This document shows positions 1 through 9,102 of a stretch of 64,000 nt of DNA, piece by piece; position 1 is the first letter of the stretch, and every line of letters starts with the position of its first letter. Position numbers and translations under genes: made by a program. The notes below the pieces were generated by a model. It had not been told where the DNA came from, ran no database searches, and saw only the letters and a program-made list of their open reading frames with translations. The stretch is from Roseovarius litoreus (lineage in GTDB: Bacteria; Pseudomonadota; Alphaproteobacteria; Rhodobacterales; Rhodobacteraceae): NCBI RefSeq assembly GCF_900142765.1, contig NZ_FRCB01000001.1:744001-808000 (forward strand), read 5' to 3'.

Positions 1-255
1 CGTCCCGGCGGCGTCACGGTCCATTCCACGCTGTTCTCGTGGCGCTATCACCCCTGCCCGATCGATTACTGGCGCTATACCGCTGAAGGGCTGAAATCAT
101 TGTTCGGAGATCTAGACTGCCTGTGTTCCGAGTTCGACGCCACCGAGCGTCGCCGTGACATTCGCGGGCAGGGCGGCAATGCCGTGACCCCCGACGCCTT
201 CGGCGGCTGGCGCGAAAACATCCGCGTCAATTACGCGGGCCAGAAACCGGCCTGA
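1..255 (+). CDS. Class I SAM-dependent methyltransferase, C-terminal fragment
   Basis: Frame 1 is open from the first base to a TGA, giving 84 residues of a protein whose start lies outside the window. The fragment contains the stretch HPCPIDYWRYTAEGLKSLF, which resembles the late part of small class I SAM methyltransferases found near glycan genes (Methyltransf_11/23 type), where an aromatic-rich DYWR-like segment follows the catalytic core. The SAM-binding motif itself is not visible, so the family is inferred from this short tail and the substrate is unknown. A GC-rich non-coding stretch follows. Confidence 0.55.
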   Translation, partial: RPGGVTVHSTLFSWRYHPCPIDYWRYTAEGLKSLFGDLDCLCSEFDATERRRDIRGQGGNAVTPDAFGGWRENIRVNYAGQKPA

Positions 256-311
256 TGCTGCCCTTGTCGTGAGTGCTGAACACGCGCGCACCGCTCCGGC
301 GCGGCACCAAG

Positions 312-339
312 GCCGCAGGCCGCCGCGCATCGCCGGGCC
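312..339 (+). repeat. GC-rich dispersed repeat, copy 1
   Basis: The segment begins GCCGCAGGCC and ends CATCGCCGGGCC. It matches copy 2 (463-489) at every base except one extra C. A run of A followed by GGCACC lies just downstream. This looks like a member of a family of small intergenic GC-rich repeats rather than a gene. Confidence 0.5.
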
Positions 340-462
340 ACCCCAACAAAAAGGCACCCTGTAATCGGAGGCCTTTGTCTTAAGCGGTGTAAATGATCAC
401 TACTGGCTCAGAGCTCGATGATCGGTTGGAGCCCGGTTTGCCCCTTTGCCAGCGCGAATAGC

Positions 463-489
463 GCCGCAGGCGCCGCGCATCGCCGGGCC
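463..489 (+). repeat. GC-rich dispersed repeat, copy 2
   Basis: This second copy, in the same orientation, reads GCCGCAGGCG through CATCGCCGGGCC. It continues into further inverted GC-rich sequence (CCCCCCGGCACGGCG and GCCGGGCGCGCC), so the whole 460-530 region can probably fold. It lies about 150 bases from copy 1. Confidence 0.5.
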
Positions 490-642
490 GCCCCCCGGCA
501 CGGCGATTTGGCAAAGCCGGGCGCGCCGCTCATCGGGTGTCCGGGTTTGGCCGGGATAAAGTGCCCTCGAGCACCCCTAGGATCGCCGCACCGCGGCCCG
601 CCGACACGCACGCTCTTTGCCACAGAACAAAGCCACCCAATC

Positions 643-673
643 AAAAAGGCCCCCGATCAAGGGGGCCTTTTCA
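643..673 (-). terminator. Rho-independent terminator of gltB
   Basis: On the minus strand a GC-rich stem (AAGGCCCCC pairing with GGGGGCCTT around a short loop) is followed by a run of T. It starts about 20 bases after the gltB stop codon and is correctly placed to end the gltD-gltB transcript. Confidence 0.8.
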
Positions 674-690
674 CAATTCACAAACCCGGA

Positions 691-3600
691 TCACTCTGCC
701 GGAACAGCCGTGTCCTCGATCCCCAGCGGATGCTCCAGCTTGTTGAGCATCTCGGTCGGGCAGACCTGCAGGAAGTTGGCCTTTTCCACATCCCAATATT
801 GCAGGATGTCCTTGGCCTTGCGGCTTCCGGTTTCCTCGGCATGGCGGCGCACCAGGGCTTCCAGTTCCGCCATCCAGTGATCCGTGCTCACCGGGCAGGT
901 GACGACCGTTTCCATGTTGATAAGCGTGTTGGCCAGCCCTTCGGGATCATAGAGATACGCCATCCCGCCGGTCATGCCGGCGCCGAAATTGGCCCCGACC
1001 GGCCCAAGGATCACCGCGACACCGCCGGTCATGTATTCACAGCCGTTGCTGCCGCAGCCCTCGACCACCACTTTCGCGCCCGAGTTCCGCACCGCGAACC
1101 GCTCCCCGGCGCGTCCGGCGGCGAAAAGATAGCCGTTCGTCGCCCCGTACAGCACGGTGTTGCCGATGATCGTGTTTTCAGCCGCAACCAGCGGGCTGGC
1201 CATCGGCGGGCGCACCACGATCGTGCCGCCCGACAGGCCCTTGCCCACATAGTCATTGGCATCGCCCGACACTTCCAGCTTCAGACCCGGCGCGGCAAAC
1301 GCCCCAAGGCTCTGCCCCGCGCTGCCCGTCAGCTTGACGGTCAGGTGATCGGGCTGCAGGCTGTTGCGCATCCCGAAATTCCGCACGATATGGCTCGACA
1401 CCCGCGTGCCCACCGTCCGATGCGTGTTCTGCACCGCGTAATGCAGCTGCATCTTCTCGCCGTCGTTCAGGAACCGCGCCGCATCCCGCACGATCTCGGC
1501 ATCCAGCGTATCGGGCACCGGGTTGCGCGGCTTGTTGCGGTCATAGGTGATGTCCTTGGCGCCATCCACGGTGATCAGCATCGGGTTCAGATCCAGATCA
1601 TCCAGATGCGCCGACCCCCGGCTGACCTGCGTCAAGAGATCCGCCCGGCCAATCACCTCATCCAGCGATCTCGCGCCGATGCTCGCCAGCAATTCCCGCA
1701 CTTCCTGCGCATAGAAGGTGATCAGGTTCACCACCTTGTCGGCATTGCCGGTGAACTTGGCGCGCAGGCTCTCGTCCTGCGTACAGACACCGACCGGGCA
1801 GGTGTTCGACTGGCACTGACGCACCATGATACAGCCCATCGCGATCAGGGCGGCGGTGCCGATGCCGTATTCCTCGGCCCCCATCATCGCCGCCATCACG
1901 ATATCCCGGCCCGTGCGCAGCCCGCCATCGGTCCGCAGCGTGATCCGGTCGCGCAGCTTGTTCATGCTCAGAACCTGATGCGCCTCGGTGATGCCCATCT
2001 CCCACGGCAGACCGGCATATTTGATCGACGTCGCGGGGCTGGCCCCCGTGCCGCCATTATGCCCCGAGATCAGGATCACGTCGGCCTTCGCCTTGGCGAC
2101 ACCCGCCGCGATCGTGCCCACACCCGACTGCGCCACCAGCTTCACACAGACCTTCACCTGCGGATTGATCTGCTTGAGGTCATAGATCAGCTGCGCCAGA
2201 TCCTCGATCGAATAGATGTCGTGATGCGGCGGCGGCGAAATCAGCGTCACCCCCGGCGTCGAATGCCGCAGCCTTGCAATCAGCGCGGTGACCTTCATCC
2301 CCGGCAACTGGCCGCCCTCACCGGGCTTGGCGCCCTGGGCCACCTTGATTTCCAGCTCTTCGCACTGGTTGAGGTACTCCGCCGTCACCCCGAACCGGCC
2401 CGACGCCACCTGCTTGATCTTGGCGCTCGGATTGTCGCCATTCGGCTCCGGCACGAAATGCGCGGGATCTTCCCCGCCCTCGCCACTGTCGCTGCGCGCC
2501 CCGATCCGGTTCATCGCCACGTTCAGCGTCTTGTGCGCCTCGGGGCTCAGCGCGCCAAGGCTCATCCCCGGCGTGACAAACCGCTTGCGGATCGCAGTAA
2601 CGCTTTCCACCTGCTCCAGAGGCACAGGCTCGCCCAACGGCTTGATCGCCATCAGATCGCGCAGATGGATCGGCGGGTTCGCCTGCATCGCCTTGGAATA
2701 CTGCTGCCACAGCGCATAGGACGCCTTGTTGCAGGCCATCTGCATCATGTGCATCGTCTGCGCGCCCCAGGCATGGGTCTCGCCCGATTTGCGCATCTTG
2801 TAGAAGCCACCGATCGGCAGCACATCCTTGCCGCCGCGGAACGCCTCGGCGTGGATCGCCTCCAGCTTGGCCTGGATCCCGCTCACACCGATCCCGCTGA
2901 TCCGGCTGGTCAGCCCGGGGAAATACTCGTTGCACATCGCCCGGCTCAGACCCACCGCCTCGAAGTTCAGACCCCCGCGATAGGACGAGATCACCGAGAT
3001 CCCCATCTTCGACATGATCTTGAGAATACCCAGATCGATCGCCTCGCGATACCGCGCCACAGCCTCGGTGAGCGTGCCATCCAGAAGCCCCCGCTCGATC
3101 CGGTCCGCCAGCGTGTCCTCGGCCAGATAGGCGTTGACCACGGTGGCGCCCGCCCCGATCAGCACGGCAAAATAATGCGGGTCGATACATTCCGCCGACC
3201 GCACGTTGAGCGAACAGAAGGTCCGCAACCCCTTGCGCGTGAGATGCGAATGCACCGCACTGGTCGCAAGGATCATCGGCATCCCGACTCGGTTTTCGTT
3301 CAGATGCTGATCGGTCAGCAGGATATGCCCCGATCCGCTGCGCACGGCGTCCTCGGCCTCGGCCCGGATCCGCTCCAGCCCGGCTTGCAGCGCGCCCTTG
3401 CCCGGCTCGAACGAGCAATCGATCTCGGTCACGTCACCATCGAACTCGCGCATCAGCTCGGACCATTGCGCATTGCCGATGAACGGGCTTTCCAGAACCA
3501 GAATCTCGGTCTGCGCGCTGGATTCGTCCAACACGTTCTTCAGGTTCCCGAACCGCGTCTTGAGGCTCATGACCCGGTATTCGCGCAGACTGTCGATCGG

Positions 3601-5223
3601 CGGGTTGGTCACCTGGCTGAAGTTCTGCCGGAAATAATGGCTCAGCGGGCGATACTTGGTCGACAGCACGGCACTTGGCGTGTCGTCGCCCATGCTGGCC
3701 ACGGCCTCTTTCGCGTCCTCGGCCATCGGCGCAAGGATCGTCTCTATCTCTTCCACCGAATAGCCGGCCGCATATTGCCGCTTGCGCAGCTCGCCCCCGG
3801 TGAACAGCGGCTTTTCCGTTACGCTGCCCAGCACATCATCCAGATCCTTGATCTTGCCGACCCATTCGCCGAACGGCTGTGCATGGGCCAGTTTGTCCTT
3901 GATCTCCGTGTCGTGATAGAGCTTGCCCTCAACCATATCGACAGCCAGCAACTGGCCTGGCCCAAGCGCGCCCTTTTCCTTTACCGTGGCCTCGTCGATC
4001 GGAACCATCCCGGTCTCCGAACCCGCGATCACCAGACCATCACCCGTCACCACATACCGCATCGGGCGCAGCCCGTTACGGTCCAGCCCGGCACAGACCC
4101 AGCGCCCATCGGTCATCGCCAAGGCTGCGGGGCCATCCCACGGCTCCATCACCGAGTTGCAGTAGGAATACATGTCGCGCCACGCCTGCGGCAGCTCCTC
4201 GGCCTGCTTCGACCAGCTTTCCGGCACCAGCATCGTCTTGGCCATCGGCGCGTTGCGCCCGGCACGCACCAGCACCTCGAACACCGAATCAAGCGCCGCC
4301 GAATCCGAAGACCCGCCCGGAATGATCGGCTTGATATCCTCGGCCATGTCGCCAAAGGCGCTGCTGGCCATGCGGATCTCATGGCTCTTCATCCAGTTGA
4401 CGTTGCCCTTGAGCGTGTTGATCTCACCGTTATGGGCCAGCATCCGGAACGGCTGCGCCAGCCACCATTGCGGGAAGGTGTTCGTCGAATAGCGCTGGTG
4501 ATAGATCGCGAACGCCGATTTGAAACGCTCATCCTGCAGGTCGGGATAGAACTCCGCCACCTGTTCCGCCAACATCATCCCCTTGTAGATGATGCTCCGG
4601 CACGACAGCGAGGCGATATACATCTCGCCGATACCCTCGGCCGTCGCGGCCTTCTCGATCCGGCGGCGAATCACGTAAAGTTCGCGCTCGAATTCCTCTT
4701 CCTCGATGCCCTTGGCGTTCGAGATCAGGATCTGCTCGATTTCGGGCCGCGTCGCATTGGCCTTTTCGCCAAGGCAGTTCACATCCACCGGCACATGCCG
4801 CCAGCCATAGATGTGATGGCCCATGCGCAGCACTTCGGTTTCCACGATCGTCCGGCAGGTTTCCTGCGCGTTGAAATCGGTGCGCGGCAGGAACACCTGA
4901 CCAACCGCCATCAGCTTGTCTTCGTGCGGCTCATGCCCGGTGCGGCGAATCTGGTCATAGAAGAACGGCACCGGGATCTGCACATGGATACCCGCGCCAT
5001 CGCCGGTCTTGCCATCCGCATCCACCGCACCGCGATGCCAGATCGCCTTGAGCGCATCGATCCCGGCCTGCACGACCTTGCGGCTCGGCTTGCCGTCAAT
5101 CGACACCACCAGACCGACCCCGCACGAGGAATGCTCTTCCTCCTGGCTGTACATGCCGTTCTCGGCCAGCCAGTTGCGCTTGGCCTCTTCTTCGGCCTTC
5201 CAGTTGTGATCCAGCTTCGTCAT
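691..5223 (-). CDS. gltB: Glutamate synthase (NADPH) large subunit
   Basis: The large subunit of ferredoxin-like NADPH-GOGAT converts 2-oxoglutarate and glutamine into two glutamates in the cytoplasm. The 1510-residue length is normal. Visible features are the class II amidotransferase cysteine (SSCGVG, Cys34, exposed by removal of a propeptide), the central and FMN-binding synthase domains (SGHNGGTGASP), the 3Fe-4S cysteines (CIMVRQCQSNTCPVGVC) and the glycine-rich C-terminal beta-helix. I chose the ATG at 5223 because AGGAAGGG lies just upstream; an in-frame ATG seven codons earlier is less well placed. It lies downstream of gltD, with a 163-base gap carrying palindromes. Confidence 0.97.
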   Translation of the reverse strand: MTKLDHNWKAEEEAKRNWLAENGMYSQEEEHSSCGVGLVVSIDGKPSRKVVQAGIDALKAIWHRGAVDADGKTGDGAGIHVQIPVPFFYDQIRRTGHEPHEDKLMAVGQVFLPRTDFNAQETCRTIVETEVLRMGHHIYGWRHVPVDVNCLGEKANATRPEIEQILISNAKGIEEEEFERELYVIRRRIEKAATAEGIGEMYIASLSCRSIIYKGMMLAEQVAEFYPDLQDERFKSAFAIYHQRYSTNTFPQWWLAQPFRMLAHNGEINTLKGNVNWMKSHEIRMASSAFGDMAEDIKPIIPGGSSDSAALDSVFEVLVRAGRNAPMAKTMLVPESWSKQAEELPQAWRDMYSYCNSVMEPWDGPAALAMTDGRWVCAGLDRNGLRPMRYVVTGDGLVIAGSETGMVPIDEATVKEKGALGPGQLLAVDMVEGKLYHDTEIKDKLAHAQPFGEWVGKIKDLDDVLGSVTEKPLFTGGELRKRQYAAGYSVEEIETILAPMAEDAKEAVASMGDDTPSAVLSTKYRPLSHYFRQNFSQVTNPPIDSLREYRVMSLKTRFGNLKNVLDESSAQTEILVLESPFIGNAQWSELMREFDGDVTEIDCSFEPGKGALQAGLERIRAEAEDAVRSGSGHILLTDQHLNENRVGMPMILATSAVHSHLTRKGLRTFCSLNVRSAECIDPHYFAVLIGAGATVVNAYLAEDTLADRIERGLLDGTLTEAVARYREAIDLGILKIMSKMGISVISSYRGGLNFEAVGLSRAMCNEYFPGLTSRISGIGVSGIQAKLEAIHAEAFRGGKDVLPIGGFYKMRKSGETHAWGAQTMHMMQMACNKASYALWQQYSKAMQANPPIHLRDLMAIKPLGEPVPLEQVESVTAIRKRFVTPGMSLGALSPEAHKTLNVAMNRIGARSDSGEGGEDPAHFVPEPNGDNPSAKIKQVASGRFGVTAEYLNQCEELEIKVAQGAKPGEGGQLPGMKVTALIARLRHSTPGVTLISPPPHHDIYSIEDLAQLIYDLKQINPQVKVCVKLVAQSGVGTIAAGVAKAKADVILISGHNGGTGASPATSIKYAGLPWEMGITEAHQVLSMNKLRDRITLRTDGGLRTGRDIVMAAMMGAEEYGIGTAALIAMGCIMVRQCQSNTCPVGVCTQDESLRAKFTGNADKVVNLITFYAQEVRELLASIGARSLDEVIGRADLLTQVSRGSAHLDDLDLNPMLITVDGAKDITYDRNKPRNPVPDTLDAEIVRDAARFLNDGEKMQLHYAVQNTHRTVGTRVSSHIVRNFGMRNSLQPDHLTVKLTGSAGQSLGAFAAPGLKLEVSGDANDYVGKGLSGGTIVVRPPMASPLVAAENTIIGNTVLYGATNGYLFAAGRAGERFAVRNSGAKVVVEGCGSNGCEYMTGGVAVILGPVGANFGAGMTGGMAYLYDPEGLANTLINMETVVTCPVSTDHWMAELEALVRRHAEETGSRKAKDILQYWDVEKANFLQVCPTEMLNKLEHPLGIEDTAVPAE

Positions 5224-5308
5224 TTCCGTTAACCCTTCCTTCATCCGGTGGGTCAGGGCTGCTGCCCTGTATCCTGTCCTGTCATGCGCCAGCGCGCCGT
5301 CAAATCCG

Positions 5309-5320
5309 TTGTGTACACAA
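5309..5320. promoter_or_regulatory. Perfect palindrome TTGTGTACACAA in the gltD-gltB gap
   Basis: A 12-bp perfect inverted repeat followed by ATC lies about 86 bases upstream of the gltB start. The half TGTACACAAATC recurs downstream of argG. It resembles a binding site for a dimeric regulator such as a GntR-type protein, but the factor is unknown. Confidence 0.45.
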
Positions 5321-5355
5321 ATCGGCGAAACGGGCCGTCCTTTGGTACGAAACCG

Positions 5356-5381
5356 GCGTAGGATTCGTACGAACCCTACGC
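5356..5381. promoter_or_regulatory. Near-perfect 26-bp palindrome centred on TTCGTACGAA
   Basis: The arms are GCGTAGG and CCTACGC around TTCGTACGAA, with only one mismatched pair in 26 bases. A further GGTACGAAACC lies just before it at 5344-5354. It sits six bases from the gltD stop codon. The last 20 bases match 19 of 20 with the element after argG. It could be an operator or a transcript-end hairpin. Confidence 0.5.
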
Positions 5382-5386
5382 ATCTC

Positions 5387-6820
5387 TCACTCGGCTGCGA
5401 CCGATTGCGCGGCGTTCAGATGATCCAGAATCGCCGCTGCGGAATCGCGCCCATCGCGGATCGCCCAGACAACCAGCGACGCACCGCGCACGATGTCGCC
5501 CACCGCGAAAACACCCGGCATCGAGGTCTGACCCGTGGTGAAATCGGCCTTGATGGTGCCCCAGCGCGTGACCTCCAATTCCTCCTGATTCCAAAGGGTT
5601 GGCAGCTCTTCCGGCTCAAAGCCCAGCGCCTTGATCACGAGATCTGCAGGCTCGTCATGCTCCGCACCCTCGATCGGTTCGGGGCTCTGGCGTCCGGTTG
5701 CATCCGGTTGGCCCAGCCGCATCTGCTGCACTTTCACCGCTGTAACGGGATCGCCCGCAAAGCCCTTGGGCGCGCTAAGCCACAGAAATTCCACACCTTC
5801 TTCCTCGGCATTCTGCACTTCGCGCTGACTGCCCGGCATGTTTTCGCGGTCCCGCCTGTACAGGCACTTGACCGATGTGGCCCCTTGCCGGATCGCCGTA
5901 CGCACACAATCCATAGCGGTATCACCGCCACCGATCACAACAACTCGTTTGCCTTCGGCATTCAACTCGCCGCTTTCGATCTCCGGCACCTTGTCGCCAA
6001 AGCACAGCCGGTTGCTCGCCGTCAGATAATCCAGCGCCTTCACGATGCCCTTGGCACCTGACCCCGGACCCTGAAGATCACGGCTCTTGTAGACCCCCGT
6101 CGCGATCAGTACCGCGTTGTGTTTGTTACGAATTTCCTCGAACTGGATGTCCTTGCCCACGTCGCAGTTGAGCACGAACTCGACCCCGCCCTGCTCCAGC
6201 TGCTCCATCCGGCGCATGACCACATCCTTCTCCAGCTTGAAGCCGGGGATCCCATAGGTCAGCAACCCGCCACCGCGGTCATAGCGATCATAGACCGTCA
6301 CCTGCACCCCAGCCCTGCGCAGCACATCCGCCGCCGCCAGACCACCGGGGCCAGCGCCGATTATCCCAACGGAATCAGCACGTTCCTGTGCCGGCGCAAT
6401 CGGCTCGACCCAGCCTTCTTCCCAGGCTGTATCGGTAATGTATTTCTCCACGGCGCCGATCGTCACAGTGCCATGCCCCGATTGTTCGATCACGCAATTG
6501 CCTTCGCACAACCGGTCCTGCGGACAGATGCGTCCACAAATCTCGGGAAACGTATTGGTCGCCTGACTGACCTGATAAGCCTCCTGCAACCGCCCCTCCG
6601 CCGTAAGACGCAGCCAGTCGGGGATGTTGTTGTGCAGCGGGCAATGGCTCTGACAATAGGGCACGCCGCACTGGCTGCACCGGCTGGCTTGCTCCTTGGC
6701 CTTCGCATCGGCGTATTCCGCGTAGATTTCATGAAAATCCTCACGACGCGCCTCGGCAGCCCGCTTTTCGGGCATGTCACGTTCGACGGTCACGAATTTC
6801 AGCATCGGTTGCTTGGCCAC
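5387..6820 (-). CDS. gltD: Glutamate synthase (NADPH) small subunit
   Basis: The 477-residue small subunit carries FAD and passes electrons from NADPH to GltB. The N-terminal region holds the two Fe-S cysteine groups (CSQCGVPYCQSHC and CGRICPQDRLCEGNC). An FAD dinucleotide fold GAGPGGLAAADVL follows near residue 155, and an NADPH fold GGGDTAMDC near residue 300. The start is a GTG with GGAG eight bases upstream; the next possible start is the ATG of MLKF five codons in. gltD is the first gene of the pair, the reverse of the common gltB-gltD order. The upstream region 6880-7010 is A+T-rich and probably holds promoters for both directions. Confidence 0.96.
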   Translation of the reverse strand: MAKQPMLKFVTVERDMPEKRAAEARREDFHEIYAEYADAKAKEQASRCSQCGVPYCQSHCPLHNNIPDWLRLTAEGRLQEAYQVSQATNTFPEICGRICPQDRLCEGNCVIEQSGHGTVTIGAVEKYITDTAWEEGWVEPIAPAQERADSVGIIGAGPGGLAAADVLRRAGVQVTVYDRYDRGGGLLTYGIPGFKLEKDVVMRRMEQLEQGGVEFVLNCDVGKDIQFEEIRNKHNAVLIATGVYKSRDLQGPGSGAKGIVKALDYLTASNRLCFGDKVPEIESGELNAEGKRVVVIGGGDTAMDCVRTAIRQGATSVKCLYRRDRENMPGSQREVQNAEEEGVEFLWLSAPKGFAGDPVTAVKVQQMRLGQPDATGRQSPEPIEGAEHDEPADLVIKALGFEPEELPTLWNQEELEVTRWGTIKADFTTGQTSMPGVFAVGDIVRGASLVVWAIRDGRDSAAAILDHLNAAQSVAAE

Positions 6821-7038
6821 GTCAGAAACTCCGGTTTTTCTCGGTCGCGCATGTCTAATCCAAGCCGAGACAAAATAAAAGTCATAACACGTTACCTATT
6901 ATCAAATAATTCTCAACTCCGAGTGCTGCGCCGCGGCAATTTATCAGAAATTTATTTCCGATCCGGACCTAAAAGCCCGCTTTCCTCTGAATCTCAATGG
7001 TTTATAGGTTGTGTCAATTGACCCACGGGAATTGGCCG

Positions 7039-7842
7039 ATGCCATTACTCCACCTGTTTCTTGTCGCCGTGATCCAGGGCCTGACCGAGTTTTTGCCGGT
7101 TTCGTCCTCTGCTCATCTGATTCTGTTGCCGAACCTCGCCGGGCTCGAGGATCAGGGCCAGACCATCGATGTGGCGGTTCATGTGGGCACGCTGGTCGCT
7201 GTGATGATGTATTTCTGGGCCGATATCCGCAGTGCCATCCTTGGCGTGCCTCGGCTGATGACCGGCAAAACCGATACCGAGGGCGCGCGGCTTGCGCTGC
7301 TTCTGGTCGTCGCCTCTGTCCCGGTCGTCGCCTTCGGGCTGGTACTTCACATGACCGGACTGGACGCCGAGATGCGCTCGATCAAGGTGATCGGCTGGGC
7401 GATGCTGCTTTTCGGCCTGCTGCTTTACTGGGCCGATCAGGCCGGTGCGACTCACAAGACCGATCGTGACTGGTGCCTTCAGGATGCGATGGTGATGGGC
7501 GTCTGGCAGGCGGTCGCCCTGATACCCGGAACGTCGCGCGCGGGCATCACGATCACCGGCGCGCGTTTCATGGGTTACAACCGAAGCGACTCGGCCAAGC
7601 TGGCGATGCTGATGTCGATCCCGACAATCGCGGCCAGCGGAGCTCTTCTTGGCTTTGAATCACTCCTGAAGGCCGATACCGCGATTCTGAGCGATGCCCT
7701 CATCGCGGCGGCGCTGTCCTGTGTCGCGGCCCTTCTGGCGCTCAGTCTGATGATGCGGCTTTTGCGCAGCGTCAGCTATACGCCTTATGTGATCTACCGC
7801 ATCGTTCTGGGCATTGTCCTGCTGGTCATCGCCTATACGTGA
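7039..7842 (+). CDS. uppP: Undecaprenyl-diphosphatase (UppP/BacA)
   Basis: This integral membrane enzyme removes a phosphate from undecaprenyl pyrophosphate and so recycles the lipid carrier for peptidoglycan and O-antigen. The 267-residue protein has about eight hydrophobic segments. Both family motifs are present: the first (QGLTEFLPVSSSAH) at residues 11-24 and the second (PGTSRAGITITGARF) near residue 170. The ATG at 7039 puts the first membrane segment at the N-terminus, as in the family; an upstream in-frame ATG would add 14 unrelated residues. The palindrome GTCAATTGAC at 7015-7024 lies just upstream of the start. Confidence 0.95.
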   Translation: MPLLHLFLVAVIQGLTEFLPVSSSAHLILLPNLAGLEDQGQTIDVAVHVGTLVAVMMYFWADIRSAILGVPRLMTGKTDTEGARLALLLVVASVPVVAFGLVLHMTGLDAEMRSIKVIGWAMLLFGLLLYWADQAGATHKTDRDWCLQDAMVMGVWQAVALIPGTSRAGITITGARFMGYNRSDSAKLAMLMSIPTIAASGALLGFESLLKADTAILSDALIAAALSCVAALLALSLMMRLLRSVSYTPYVIYRIVLGIVLLVIAYT

Positions 7843-7866
7843 CCAGCAGAGCGCAGGCTGTCCCGC

Positions 7867-8850
7867 TCAATGCGGGCGCAGGTTCTTCGCGGATTCCTTG
7901 ATCGCGTCATACTGCCCGGCGGGCCGGAACCGCCAAAGGTAATCGGGCAGAACAGCTTCGGTCGCGGTGGGCTTGATCCCCAGATCGGCAAAGCCGCGCG
8001 CGCCCTCGGACACCACGTTATCGACCCGAAGACTGCGCACCTGATCACGGGTGATCTGCGGCGGCACAAGGCCAAGGCTCAACGTTTCGCCGACCTCCAT
8101 CGCGCCGGCCATGATCGCGGCCACGCGAAACGGAATGTTCACGATCAACCGCCGGCGGCGGATCACCCCGAGCATCTCTTCCATCAACGCGCGGAACGTG
8201 TTCACATCCGGACCGCCAAGCTCGTAAATTCCGGGGCTGGCCTTGCCCTCGACGGCCATCGCCGCCGCATGGGCCACATCATCCACATAGACGGGCTGAA
8301 ACCTTGTTTCGGCCCCGACAACCGGAAGAACCGGGCTGAACCGGGTCATGCCCGCAAACCGGTTGAAGAATGCATCTTCCGGCCCAAAAATCACCGAAGG
8401 TCTCAGAATCACGGCATCGGGCATCGCCTGCAGGATCGCTCGCTCGCCCTTGGCCTTGGTCTGGGCGTAAACACTGGCAGAATCGGGATCGGCGCCAATG
8501 GCCGAAATATGCACCATCCGCGCAACACCCTCTTCGGCGGCGATCCGCGCGATGCGGGCCGCGCCCTGATGCTGGACGGCATCAAAGTTGTTGCGCCCCT
8601 TGCGATCGAAGGTGCCCACGCAATTCACCACGGCATCTGCGCCATTCATCACGGCGCGCACGCTGGCGTCGTCACGGATATTGCAGAACACCGGCTCCAC
8701 CTGCCCGACCACGCCATAAGGTTTGACATGCATGGCCTCGTTCGGACGCCGCACCGCAACGCGCACCCGCCAGCCCGCCTTGGCCAGACGCCGCGCGATA
8801 TAGCGGCCAACGAATCCCGATCCGCCATAGATCGTCACGAGTTTCGACAT
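7867..8850 (-). CDS. Complex I NDUFA9-like NAD(P)-binding protein
   Basis: This 327-residue protein is an atypical short-chain dehydrogenase/epimerase-type protein. The N-terminal Rossmann motif is [15 protein letters not shown] (GxxGxxG). Further typical stretches are the VNCVGTF core, the HISAIGAD strand and the [10 protein letters not shown] segment. Close bacterial relatives are named complex I NDUFA9 subunit family proteins, after the mitochondrial accessory subunit. A role in respiration or quinone metabolism is suggested by homology only. It is convergent with uppP and transcribed alone. Family membership is clear; function is uncertain. Confidence 0.8.
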   Translation of the reverse strand: MSKLVTIYGGSGFVGRYIARRLAKAGWRVRVAVRRPNEAMHVKPYGVVGQVEPVFCNIRDDASVRAVMNGADAVVNCVGTFDRKGRNNFDAVQHQGAARIARIAAEEGVARMVHISAIGADPDSASVYAQTKAKGERAILQAMPDAVILRPSVIFGPEDAFFNRFAGMTRFSPVLPVVGAETRFQPVYVDDVAHAAAMAVEGKASPGIYELGGPDVNTFRALMEEMLGVIRRRRLIVNIPFRVAAIMAGAMEVGETLSLGLVPPQITRDQVRSLRVDNVVSEGARGFADLGIKPTATEAVLPDYLWRFRPAGQYDAIKESAKNLRPH

Positions 8851-8947
8851 CTGAGGAACTCCCGCTTGAATTTGCCATCTTCCTAAAGGTCTGCAGTGTT
8901 TTGAACAAGGGCATATGGGGATTGCCAGCGTTCCATGAAAATCGCCG

Positions 8948-8976
8948 TTGACACGCGATGGTCACGGGTCTAAACG
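8948..8976 (+). promoter_or_regulatory. Putative sigma-70 promoter of tRNA-Leu
   Basis: TTGACA at 8948-8953 is a perfect -35 hexamer. After 17 bases comes TAAACG, a weak -10. The expected start is about ten bases before the mature tRNA, and there is no other gene to drive here. Confidence 0.5.
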
Positions 8977-8993
8977 GCGGCCTCACGACACCT

Positions 8994-9079
8994 GCCCAGG
9001 TGGCGGAATGGTAGACGCGCTAGCTTCAGGTGCTAGTGTCCGTATGGACGTGGAGGTTCGAGTCCTCTCCTGGGCACCA
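8994..9079 (+). tRNA. tRNA-Leu (anticodon CAG)
   Basis: The 86-base sequence folds as a class II tRNA with a long variable arm. The acceptor arms GCCCAGG and CCTGGGC pair, and ACCA follows, so the CCA end is encoded. The anticodon stem CTAGC/GCTAG encloses the loop TTCAGGT, giving anticodon CAG and reading CUG codons. The T-arm contains GGTTCGAGTCC. Confidence 0.96.
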
Positions 9080-9102
9080 TTCCCTCCACGAAGGGAATGA
9101 AC

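Larger units (their letters stand above)
256..690. other. Non-coding interval with a GC-rich repeat pair
   Basis: This gap of about 435 bases separates the methyltransferase tail from the convergent end of gltB. I find no credible gene: the short open frames have no ribosome binding site and no recognisable protein. It holds two near-identical GC-rich segments (listed separately), a somewhat A+T-richer patch around 340-410, and the gltB terminator at its right end. Confidence 0.6.

Noticed and set aside
418-5232. A 1604-codon open frame on the plus strand over gltB
   Set aside because: It is the antisense of a clear gltB gene. GC-rich codon bias keeps the opposite frame free of stops. The product is a low-complexity His/Arg-rich string with no domain.
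7015-7024. GTCAATTGAC palindrome before uppP as an Fnr-type site
   Set aside because: It does not match TTGAT-N4-ATCAA, and ten-base palindromes are common. I mention it only within the uppP entry.
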